Origin: an uncultured Saprospiraceae bacterium
Lineage (GTDB): Bacteria > Bacteroidota > Bacteroidia > Chitinophagales > Saprospiraceae
DNA length: 59,138 nt
NCBI GenBank assembly: GCA_937918905.1
Contig: CAKZSH010000028.1
Span: 1-59,138 of the forward strand
Direction of reading: 5' to 3'
Shown: positions 52,197 to 59,138 of the stretch, piece after piece
Numbering within the stretch: the first letter of the stretch is position 1
How the letters are laid out: every line of letters begins with the position of its first letter
Notes under the pieces: model-generated
What the model was told of the DNA's origin: nothing
Databases searched by the model: none
What the model saw: only the letters and a program-made list of their open reading frames with translations
Made by a program: the position numbers and the translations under genes

Positions 52197-54413
52197 CTAA
52201 GGCACCTGGATCTCCATTTTCTTCCTTTTCTTTCCATCTCTTAAAACTATTTCATAAGTTCCACTTGCCAAAATTAATGGCGTATCATCCTGATTATCAG
52301 AACGTTCGATCACATCTAATGGAATCGCTTTATTCACATCTTCTCCTTTTTTATAAGCAAAGACAAGGCATGGATAACTCATATTGAACTTATCAATATT
52401 AAGATCGTAAGGCTTGCGATTTCCATTTTGTAAATATGCAGGACGATTGTTAGGAAATGAATTTTTTGGATGATAAATATGGATGTCGTGAACAGGAATC
52501 GCTTTTCCATCACTTCGAAATTCCAAAGGAATTAATACAATATTTCTTTTTTGGAAAATGCTTGGACGACTTATTTTCATTTTCTTTGTTAATGGAGTTT
52601 GAGTTTTTGCACAAGGTTGATAGGTTGGACTTTGTCCGATACTCAGCACTTCATTTCCACCTAGTTTTTTTAACCAAAAACCAATCGTAGAAGGTTTCCC
52701 CTTTGTTTGTTCATCAACATTATTGGACAATAACAATATTTTTGCATTTGGATCTTTTTTCAAAATACGATTAATGTTCATCGCTTTTGCCCAAATTTGA
52801 GCGCCAGCTTTTGGAGGTTGATCTTGAAAACTGAATTTATTTTTTCGTAAAATATTTAATGCTTTTTTGGTTTCAGTTTCAGTAGGAGAGAGGTTGAAAA
52901 ATTGAAAACCTAAATCCTTTCCTTGCCGAATAATTTCGCCATAAATAGGATGTTGAAAAGCCCTACCGTTTTCTAAAATTGGATAACCAGATTGATTGAG
53001 TTGGTCGATTTTCTTTAAATTCTCCAAACCGATATAATTAAAACCTTGTTGTTGCAATTCATTTAAAATTCCCAAAATAAACATTTGTTGTTCAGGATAA
53101 AATGAAGAAGTTTGGAGGTGAACAATTTTTGAATCTTGAGTTTTTGATAAAATAAATTTATCGGCAGCAGTAGGTTTATATTGAGAAAAAGATTTTAAAA
53201 CCTTTTGATATTCAGGAGTAACATTATCTTCTTGAATTGGAAAATTGGCACAATTCCAATGCCGTTCATCCTTTCCGATATTGGAAAGTTGAAGCGCACT
53301 ATTTTTTATGTTTTTAGAAAAATCGTAAGCAATATCAGTCATGATGATTCCTTGACCAATAGTATCTTGCGATTTTGTAACAAACTCCACACGTCTATTT
53401 TTTTGACGACCTTCTGCGGTGGTGTTGGCAGCAATAGGTTGACTTAATCCATGACCTTCGTGTGATAACCTACTAGCATTGATTCCTTGTTGTACTAAAT
53501 AATTGTAAACTGAATTTGCCCGATTTTCCGAAAGTTTTTGATTGTGAGTAACGTCTCCTTCACTATCTGTATGACCTTTGATATTGATGGTCATCGTCGG
53601 ATTACGTTGCATGATATTGACCAATTTATTTAGCTCTTGAAATGATTCAGGAAGCAAATCATATTTATCTGTTTCGAAATAAATATTCTCCATCACAATG
53701 GATGCTACTTTTCCTTTAATTTTATAAGACTTACTTGGTTCAAATTGCTCCGCTTCTTTTTCTAACTTTTCAACAAAAATATCATCAATAAAAAAGTAGC
53801 ATTCGATGATATCTTCAGGTTTTGTTTGGTTAAAAAATTGACCAATGTAAATATGAGTATGCGCCTCAGTTGCAACAAACGAACCATTAATTTTTTTCCA
53901 AATTTTGGGTTCTAATCTATTTCCAGATTGAGCAATAATTTGAGGTTTTTTTTCTATGATTTTGGTATCAGTAAAATATAATTTTTTGTCAAACCGAATT
54001 CCGAAGTGGTCATTGAAAAGGGGAGTGCCCGTAGGATTTTTGTTATAACTTGGTGGAGCAGAGATCCAAAATTCCACATAATATTTTTTACCGACTTCCA
54101 GAGGTTCTTTTAACTTAGCCGAAACATACTCCGCCCAATGTGCTCCCTGTACAACAACTCCAATCATATTATCACCCGTATGAGGAGGCATCTTCAAAAC
54201 CTTTGAAGAACGAAATCGAGAAGTAATAAAATCAGACGAAGCACGATTTGGAGAAACCCATCCTGGGACTGCTCGCGTAAATTCTATTCCATCATCCAAC
54301 ATCGCAGCAGGTCGTCGATTGGAAGCTTCAAAACTAGGATTAGGGACTAAGTTTTGACTCCAAGTCAATGAAATAAAAAGGGAGAAAAATAAGAATGTAA
54401 AAATTATTCTCAT
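52197..54413 (-). CDS. OmpA-family protein with degenerate TraB/EreA-like C-terminal domain
   Basis: 738 residues from the ATG at 54413, which starts a signal peptide (MRIIFTFLFFSLFISLTWSQ). The N-terminal domain begins NLVPNPSFE, common in Bacteroidota surface proteins. An OmpA peptidoglycan-binding domain follows (FETDKYDLLPESFQEL, IKGHTDSEGD, LSENRANSVYNYL and QKNRRVEF; about 250-360). The rest (about 420-738) resembles the TraB/EreA-like hydrolase fold: the segment IVHLQTSSFYPEQQMFILGI is followed by GFNYIGLENL. At the place where active relatives have the metal-binding NEAHH, this protein reads LQTSS, so that domain looks non-catalytic. It likely anchors the envelope to peptidoglycan. 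The gene is paralogous in layout to the next one upstream. Confidence 0.78.
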   Translation of the reverse strand: MRIIFTFLFFSLFISLTWSQNLVPNPSFEASNRRPAAMLDDGIEFTRAVPGWVSPNRASSDFITSRFRSSKVLKMPPHTGDNMIGVVVQGAHWAEYVSAKLKEPLEVGKKYYVEFWISAPPSYNKNPTGTPLFNDHFGIRFDKKLYFTDTKIIEKKPQIIAQSGNRLEPKIWKKINGSFVATEAHTHIYIGQFFNQTKPEDIIECYFFIDDIFVEKLEKEAEQFEPSKSYKIKGKVASIVMENIYFETDKYDLLPESFQELNKLVNIMQRNPTMTINIKGHTDSEGDVTHNQKLSENRANSVYNYLVQQGINASRLSHEGHGLSQPIAANTTAEGRQKNRRVEFVTKSQDTIGQGIIMTDIAYDFSKNIKNSALQLSNIGKDERHWNCANFPIQEDNVTPEYQKVLKSFSQYKPTAADKFILSKTQDSKIVHLQTSSFYPEQQMFILGILNELQQQGFNYIGLENLKKIDQLNQSGYPILENGRAFQHPIYGEIIRQGKDLGFQFFNLSPTETETKKALNILRKNKFSFQDQPPKAGAQIWAKAMNINRILKKDPNAKILLLSNNVDEQTKGKPSTIGFWLKKLGGNEVLSIGQSPTYQPCAKTQTPLTKKMKISRPSIFQKRNIVLIPLEFRSDGKAIPVHDIHIYHPKNSFPNNRPAYLQNGNRKPYDLNIDKFNMSYPCLVFAYKKGEDVNKAIPLDVIERSDNQDDTPLILASGTYEIVLRDGKKRKKMEIQVP

Positions 54414-54449
54414 GCAATAAAACTTAATTATGAATGAAGAATTAAACAA

Positions 54450-54569
54450 CTAGACGTAAGAAAAAAGATTTAAGATTTCGAGCTTTCCTGATATCAATTG
54501 ATTAAGAGCAATTTATGTATTCGTAAAAATCTTAAATCTTAAATCTTAAATCTTTTTTCTTACGTCTAG
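54450..54569. repeat. Inverted repeat with perfect 29-base arms
   Basis: The arms 54450-54478 and 54541-54569 are exact complements (core TAGACGTAAGAAAAAAGATT). The inner part carries additional AAATCTT repeats on the right. It separates two OmpA genes in tandem. The adenine-rich arm gives a T-run on the minus strand, so weak termination is possible. Confidence 0.88.
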
Positions 54570-54604
54570 CCGTATCAGCAATTTACTAAAAGCAATTGAA
54601 AAAG

Positions 54605-55801
54605 TCACCCTTTGATTTCAAATTCGACTCTTCTATTTTGCTTTCTACCTTCTGGGGTTTCGTTAGTGGTAATTGGATTGGATGCTCCTTTGCCTATAAT
54701 TTTTATTCTTGATATATGTATGCCATTGTTTATCAAGTAGTTAGCGACAGATTGTGCTCTTTTTTTAGATAAGGTTAAGTTGTTTTGGGAGGAACCAATA
54801 TGATCGGTGTGACCTGTGATTTTCAGTTTAAAACCTCTGTGGTCTTGTAAGTAAACGATTAATCCATCCAATGAAGTATAGGCGATTGGAAGTAATTTAT
54901 CGCTATTGGTTTCAAACAAAATATTAGGTAAAGTAAAGATTTCCTTGGTTGAAAATTTTTCATTGATTGAAGTGGAGGAAGGATTAGAAACTGGAATTTT
55001 TTCAACAATGGGTGAAATTATTTTAACTGGAATGGTAGGTGGAATATTTTGAATAGAATGAGGTGGTAACTCGATAATATGCCTTGTAGAATCTGCGTAA
55101 ATGTATTGTTGATTCTTTTCTAAATCACAATTGTTTTCGATACTATCCAATGGAGTTAATGAAAAATTATCAAAGAAATGATAGACTCTTCTGACTTCTG
55201 CTTCCTTTCGTTTTTTCTTTTTTAATCTGGTGATTTTTGTTTTTTCATCTCTTTTGAAATTTCCAATCATCATACCAACTTCATTACCTGTGGCTGTATA
55301 AATGGTTTCCATTTGAATCCATTTATTCGCTTCAAAAGGTTTATCAAATTCAAATATTATTTGAGGTTTTTTTTCAAAAAGTGGATCATTCTTTTTTGTA
55401 ATTATTACTGAATCCACAAAAAGAATTTCAAAACTATTGAGATAATATGTTTTACTTAAAACTTGAAAAGAGAGTTTGTATTTTTTTCCTTTTTCTAATT
55501 GACAGAGCAAAGGGGTTTGTGCAAATGACCGATCTAATTTTCGATACGTATTAAATAGTCGAAGTGAAATGCAACGGCTTCCATGAGTGGGTTTTAAAGT
55601 GTTTTTTTCTCGTCTTGAAATTTTGTAATCGTAATAAATAAATGCTTTGAGCGAATTTGAACGCCACGCTTTTGGGGCGCAGTATTCTTGATAGGTATGG
55701 CAAATGTTTTCATCTTCAAAACTAGGGTTAGGAATTAAGTTTTGACAAAAGCCATTTGAATTTAGAAAAAGGATAATAGTAAATAATACGAATCGGGCCA
55801 T
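54605..55801 (-). CDS. OmpA-family outer-membrane protein
   Basis: This 398-residue protein begins with a signal peptide (hydrophobic residues 4-17, cleavage near GFCQN), then the NLIPNPSFEDENICHTYQEYCAPKAW domain. A C-terminal OmpA domain (about 285-398) follows: LFETNSDKLLPIAYTSLDGLI, ITGHTDHIGSSQNNLTLSKKRAQSVANYL and GRKQNRRVEFEI, with the Asp and Arg that bind diaminopimelate. It likely binds peptidoglycan. It shares the layout of the longer gene downstream but lacks the extra C-terminal domain. Confidence 0.88.
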   Translation of the reverse strand: MARFVLFTIILFLNSNGFCQNLIPNPSFEDENICHTYQEYCAPKAWRSNSLKAFIYYDYKISRREKNTLKPTHGSRCISLRLFNTYRKLDRSFAQTPLLCQLEKGKKYKLSFQVLSKTYYLNSFEILFVDSVIITKKNDPLFEKKPQIIFEFDKPFEANKWIQMETIYTATGNEVGMMIGNFKRDEKTKITRLKKKKRKEAEVRRVYHFFDNFSLTPLDSIENNCDLEKNQQYIYADSTRHIIELPPHSIQNIPPTIPVKIISPIVEKIPVSNPSSTSINEKFSTKEIFTLPNILFETNSDKLLPIAYTSLDGLIVYLQDHRGFKLKITGHTDHIGSSQNNLTLSKKRAQSVANYLINNGIHISRIKIIGKGASNPITTNETPEGRKQNRRVEFEIKG

Positions 55802-55816
55802 ATTTTAATTTCGAAA

Positions 55817-56143
55817 TCAAATAGAATTAATCTTATCTTCTGTCTCTGATACTTTTTCATTGATTTTTTTTCTACCATAAAAAATCAAAACTAGATTTAA
55901 AATACCTAATGGAATTGCAGCATAAACTAAATATTTGATCCAAGGATAACTATCAAGGAAAAGATATAAAAGCAAAAATGTGAGTGTCCAACGAATGCAA
56001 AATGTTATTAATTTTCGTTTGAAAAATTGATCGGTGGAAGAACGAATGCCTTCTAAATTTTGATTAATCTCATTGGTAAATTCTGTGAGATCTTCAAAAT
56101 TTTCTTCTTCGGGAATGTCTTGTTGGAATTTTTCTTTAGACAT
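55817..56143 (-). CDS. Small membrane protein of unknown function
   Basis: This 108-residue protein has a charged, acidic N-terminal third (EEENFEDLTEFTNE) and two close transmembrane helices (about 46-65 and 72-90), then a polar tail. I recognise no family. It lies upstream of the OmpA gene on the same strand, 15 bases before it, and is probably cotranscribed. Confidence 0.65.
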   Translation of the reverse strand: MSKEKFQQDIPEEENFEDLTEFTNEINQNLEGIRSSTDQFFKRKLITFCIRWTLTFLLLYLFLDSYPWIKYLVYAAIPLGILNLVLIFYGRKKINEKVSETEDKINSI

Positions 56144-56178
56144 GAGAATTTTGTTTTTTTGTAATTATTCAATTTTTT

Positions 56179-56309
56179 ACGCGAGTCAAGGTTTGACTCC
56201 AAAAGTCAAGCCTTGACTTAGGAGTGATTCAATTGAAATTAGGCTTTAATTTATAATTAGATCAACAGAAGTCAAAGCCTGACTTTTGGAGTCAGACCTT
56301 GACTCGTGT
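56179..56309. repeat. Nested palindromic repeat B, copy 3
   Basis: The 41-base arms 56179-56219 and 56269-56309 pair with about four mismatches. Each arm is itself a palindrome around CTCCAAAAG or CTTTTGGAG. It lies between the LtaS-like gene end and the small membrane protein start. Confidence 0.88.
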
Positions 56310-56311
56310 TT

Positions 56312-58168
56312 TTAGTTTTTTGAAAAATCATTTGAGATTTTTTGAAGATAAACATTTCCTATCGAATCAGGGAATTCATTGCTTTTTAGTTGGTAAAATT
56401 TTTTGCTTTTGTAGTTATAAATATGTTGTGTGCTATCTCCTAAAAAACCAAAGCCATGATTAAAGGTATAAAAACTAAAAGATATTGAGGAGGGGGAAAA
56501 GATGTTTTTGCTGTATGAATAATTTGTATTTTCAATTTGGAGTTGAGATAAAAGGGTTTGAGCAATATCGGTTTGGGAAGCATATTTTGAAATGACTTTT
56601 GGAATTGAATCCAATGCACCACCTAGCCAAATCATCGGTACTTTGTATTTTTTAGGATCCGAAAAACTATTGTTATCTAAATAGGGCGCACCATGATCTG
56701 CGACAATAATTACAATGGAATTGTCCCACTTTTTTGACTGTTTAAATTGACTGATAAATTCTCCTAAAACTTGATCGGTATAATTTGCGGAATTTGCAAA
56801 AAGGCTTCCATCATCTGTTCCTTCGATGCTTACAGGGTAAGGCGTATCAAAAGGAGGATGACTCGTCAGCGATAAAATTCCCTTGAAAAATGGAGGCTCG
56901 GAATTTTTAATTTCTTGGAGCACTTCTTCAAAAAGGAAATGATCGTGAACGCCCCATTTTGCATTATATTTCTCAGAAGAAAAATCACTTTTATCAATTA
57001 TAGTTTCCGTTCCAATTTGAAGTAGAAATGATTTCATATTTGCAAAATTAATATCACCTCCGTAATAAAAAGCGGTATGGTAATTTTCTTTTTTTAAGTC
57101 CTGGATGAGGGAAGGAAGTTGAGCCGTTTTGTTTTGGTAATTGATAATATAACTAATCGGTTGAGCAGGGAAGCCACTTAAAATACTCACCAATCCTTCG
57201 TCCGTTCGATCTCCGCTAGCATAAAAATTTTCAAAGTAAATTCCTTGGTTTTTAAGTTGATTGAGATTGGGAGTGATTTCAGCATCGTTCCATTTTCTAT
57301 CCAAAAGACTAGAAGTAAAACTTTCTAAAATAATCAAAATGATATTGGGTTTCTGATTTTTGAAAACAGAAGGAACTTGTTCTTCAGGTGGATAGAGATT
57401 ATGAAAATAAGGTTCAATTTTTTCGGTAGATGCATATTGGAAACGCTGATGTAGTTTTTCTTTTTCTGTAAAAGTATAGATGACATTCCATATAACATTG
57501 ATGGCGCTATGATTTGAAAATGTATTGTTACTAAAATATACATTACTCAAATTGATAGGATTTAATCCTATGCCTCCTCGAATAGGAATAATCGAAAGTC
57601 CAATGCACAAGAAAAAAACAATAGGACTTAACCAATAATCTTTTTGATGGTTTACTAATTGGGAATGGATATTTTTTTTGTAAACAAAATAAAAAGAGCC
57701 TATCAATGAAAAGAAAGCAACTGTATTGATGAGCAATGTTTTTATTGGAATAAAATTTAAAACCTCTCCAAAATTGTTTAAATAAACTGCCCCATAAAAA
57801 TCTAATTTATTTCCCCAATGTCCATATAATGATGCATCCAAAATGACAAAAAATGACAGGATGAATAACATGACACAAGTGTAAATAAAAATAGTTTTTC
57901 GAACGATATTTTTTTTGAAAAAAGAACTAATGATAAGGAGTAGGGTAGGGATTAACATTAAATATCCCGTGATGGATAAGTCTAGTTTTCCTCCATACCA
58001 AAACGCAGTAAAGATTTCAGAATTAGGTGCTACTGAGATGGTTTTATCCCAATTGTAAATCAAAAAAACAACTCGACTGGCAATAAAATAGCCTAGCCAA
58101 AAAATCCAATAGGAGGTGTAGAATTTTATTTTTTGAGCAAGGTTATTTAGATTGTTTTTTATCTCCAT
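56312..58168 (-). CDS. LtaS-like membrane phosphotransferase (alkaline phosphatase superfamily)
   Basis: This 618-residue protein has five N-terminal transmembrane helices (about 1-200) and a periplasmic catalytic domain. Metal-site motifs are IILIILESF (Glu), ASGDRTDEGL (nucleophile Thr), and IVADHGAPY (Asp and His). HPPFDTP is also typical of the LTA synthase group. In Gram-negative bacteria such proteins transfer phosphoglycerol or phosphoethanolamine to envelope glycans or lipid A. The substrate here is unknown. It is divergent from the partial gene at the window end, with a 59-base gap. Confidence 0.9.
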   Translation of the reverse strand: MEIKNNLNNLAQKIKFYTSYWIFWLGYFIASRVVFLIYNWDKTISVAPNSEIFTAFWYGGKLDLSITGYLMLIPTLLLIISSFFKKNIVRKTIFIYTCVMLFILSFFVILDASLYGHWGNKLDFYGAVYLNNFGEVLNFIPIKTLLINTVAFFSLIGSFYFVYKKNIHSQLVNHQKDYWLSPIVFFLCIGLSIIPIRGGIGLNPINLSNVYFSNNTFSNHSAINVIWNVIYTFTEKEKLHQRFQYASTEKIEPYFHNLYPPEEQVPSVFKNQKPNIILIILESFTSSLLDRKWNDAEITPNLNQLKNQGIYFENFYASGDRTDEGLVSILSGFPAQPISYIINYQNKTAQLPSLIQDLKKENYHTAFYYGGDINFANMKSFLLQIGTETIIDKSDFSSEKYNAKWGVHDHFLFEEVLQEIKNSEPPFFKGILSLTSHPPFDTPYPVSIEGTDDGSLFANSANYTDQVLGEFISQFKQSKKWDNSIVIIVADHGAPYLDNNSFSDPKKYKVPMIWLGGALDSIPKVISKYASQTDIAQTLLSQLQIENTNYSYSKNIFSPSSISFSFYTFNHGFGFLGDSTQHIYNYKSKKFYQLKSNEFPDSIGNVYLQKISNDFSKN

Positions 58169-58179
58169 TCTTTATATCT

Positions 58180-58209
58180 CTGAAAATTTTCTGCTTATTT
58201 ATATATTTG
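58180..58209 (+). promoter_or_regulatory. Probable promoter of the partial gene
   Basis: TATATTTG at 58202-58209 has CTG (instead of TTG) 19 bases upstream at 58180-58182. It would give a leader of about 12 bases before the ATG at 58228. Confidence 0.5.
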
Positions 58210-58227
58210 TTAAAAATTCCTTTAGCG

Positions 58228-59138
58228 ATGTCAAAAAGAAAAACCAACAAAGGCTCAAGAGCTAAATCAACAAGCAAGGTAAAAACTTCTGCGAAATTAT
58301 CCTTACGAAAATACTTACCGCTCGCTTTGATTGCGACAGTATTAGGTTTTTTATTGTATGCCAATACCTTTCAACATGAATGGGCTTTGGATGATTTCTC
58401 AGTCATCAAAGAGAATTGGGTCACCCAAAAAGGATTTGAAGGAATTGGAACCCATTTGACACATAGTTATAGACATGGATATGGTACTGGTTTTGGTACT
58501 TTGTATCGACCATTGACACCTGTTATGTTTTCGATGGAATGGGCAATTGCTCCAGATAGTCCAGGATTTATGCATTTTGTAAATGCATTGTTTTATGGAT
58601 TGACTGGGTTTGTTTTGTTTTTTACATTGGCAAGAGTTTTAAGGAATTATAACATTCTACTCCCATTTGCGGCGACCATATTATTTGTAGCACATCCTTT
58701 ACATACCGAGTCCGTTGCCAATATCAAAGGAAGAGATGATATTATGGGATTCTTTTTTGTTTTACTCGCCATTTATTGGTTATGGGATTATTTGAAAAAG
58801 AATGATATAAAGTGGTTGGCCTTTTCTTATGTGAGTTTCTTTTTAGGGGTTTTGTCAAAAGAAAGTTCAGTAACTTTTGTTGGAGTGATTCCTTTGATGA
58901 TGTATTTTTTTACAAAAACTCCTACGGATAAAATCTTGAAATTGACGGGCGGATATTTGGGATTGTCCTTGTTGTTTATTTTTATTCGAGCGCAAATTTT
59001 AGGTTCTGGAAAATTTGATATTAATCCTTCTGTTTTAGATAATGCATTGGAAGGTGCGAGTAATTTTGTGGAGCAAAAGGCTACAGCATTTGCCATCATG
59101 GGAAGGTATTTTAAACTTTTATTTTTTCCGCACCCATT
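58228..59138 (+). CDS. TMTC-type membrane glycosyltransferase-like protein, partial at window end
   Basis: At least 303 codons from the ATG at 58228 run off the end. A basic N-terminal tail (KRKTNKGSRAKSTSKVK) is followed by a membrane helix, WALDDFSVI (the DD pair of GT-C first loops), and YRPLTPVMFS. The strong motif HPLHTESVANIKGRDDIM and LSKESSVTF mark TMTC/PMT-like proteins, which often carry TPR repeats further on. No stop is seen, so the C-terminus is missing. It probably glycosylates proteins or surface polymers at the inner membrane. Confidence 0.82.
   Translation, partial: MSKRKTNKGSRAKSTSKVKTSAKLSLRKYLPLALIATVLGFLLYANTFQHEWALDDFSVIKENWVTQKGFEGIGTHLTHSYRHGYGTGFGTLYRPLTPVMFSMEWAIAPDSPGFMHFVNALFYGLTGFVLFFTLARVLRNYNILLPFAATILFVAHPLHTESVANIKGRDDIMGFFFVLLAIYWLWDYLKKNDIKWLAFSYVSFFLGVLSKESSVTFVGVIPLMMYFFTKTPTDKILKLTGGYLGLSLLFIFIRAQILGSGKFDINPSVLDNALEGASNFVEQKATAFAIMGRYFKLLFFPHP

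Noticed and set aside
52145-52387. Plus-strand frame inside the OmpA gene end
   Set aside because: Antisense shadow of the OmpA protein, starting in the repeat A arm.

Overview
The window looks like chromosomal DNA of an AT-rich member of the Bacteroidota, possibly Saprospirales or a near relative (class-level guess only). The evidence is promoters of the Bacteroidota type (TTG, about 20 bases, TAnnTTTG), a type IX secretion C-terminal signal, GWxTD and DUF4836-type proteins, OmpA proteins that start with an NLVPNPSFE domain, lipoproteins with short N-terminal signals, and weak ribosome binding sites. I see no rRNA, CRISPR array, transposase, integrase or prophage. One tRNA, tRNA-Glu(UUC), is present.

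Layout. 0.6-2.7 kb: two nucleotide-sugar genes (UDP-glucuronate decarboxylase and dTDP-glucose 4,6-dehydratase). 2.8-5.2 kb: glycolytic pgk and gap on the minus strand. 5.4-5.7 kb: tRNA-Glu with promoter and terminator. 6-13.6 kb: mixed genes (M1 peptidase, short-chain dehydrogenase, metallophosphoesterase, lipocalin-like lipoprotein, GWxTD protein, ankyrin protein). 13.9-18.6 kb: a complete aromatic amino acid operon (prephenate dehydratase, aminotransferase, prephenate dehydrogenase, DAHP synthase/chorismate mutase). Two attenuators in series precede it, each with its own Phe/Tyr-rich leader peptide. 18.9-29.5 kb: dehydrogenase, three-domain DNA ligase D, pullulanase, UbiB-like kinase, lipoprotein and heme-type membrane protein. 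29.6-35.7 kb: a type IX-secreted repeat protein, RluF and an AddB-like nuclease. 35.8-43.8 kb: two related GT-C membrane glycosyltransferases, an orphan ABC ATPase, a DUF4836 lipoprotein and a membrane GT2. 44.5-52.1 kb: an exopolysaccharide cluster (receiver protein, receiver-like/phosphoglycosyl transferase fusion, two GT2s, then an MBOAT acyltransferase between two SGNH proteins). 52.2-59.1 kb: two OmpA proteins, a small membrane protein, an LtaS-like sulfatase-fold enzyme, and a TMTC-type membrane protein cut by the window end.

The most notable regulatory feature is the tandem attenuator at 13.95-14.29 kb. The first leader peptide contains FYFSFFYFCF and the second FYFYFGFWFY. Each is followed by a strong intrinsic terminator. 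The second also has a mutually exclusive antiterminator whose 5' strand starts just after the leader stop codon.

The second theme is an unusual density of long, often perfect inverted repeats between genes. Several fall into families. Family A (18.8, 25.3 and 52.1 kb) and family B (23.2, 37.4 and 56.2 kb) have arms that are themselves palindromic, and their copies differ by paired changes that keep the stems. Family C (40.0 and 48.5 kb) consists of TCAAAA-rich arms. Larger composite hairpins at 8.9, 10.5, 18.6 and 39.2 kb share the short motif TTGTCGAATAC or a one-base variant.
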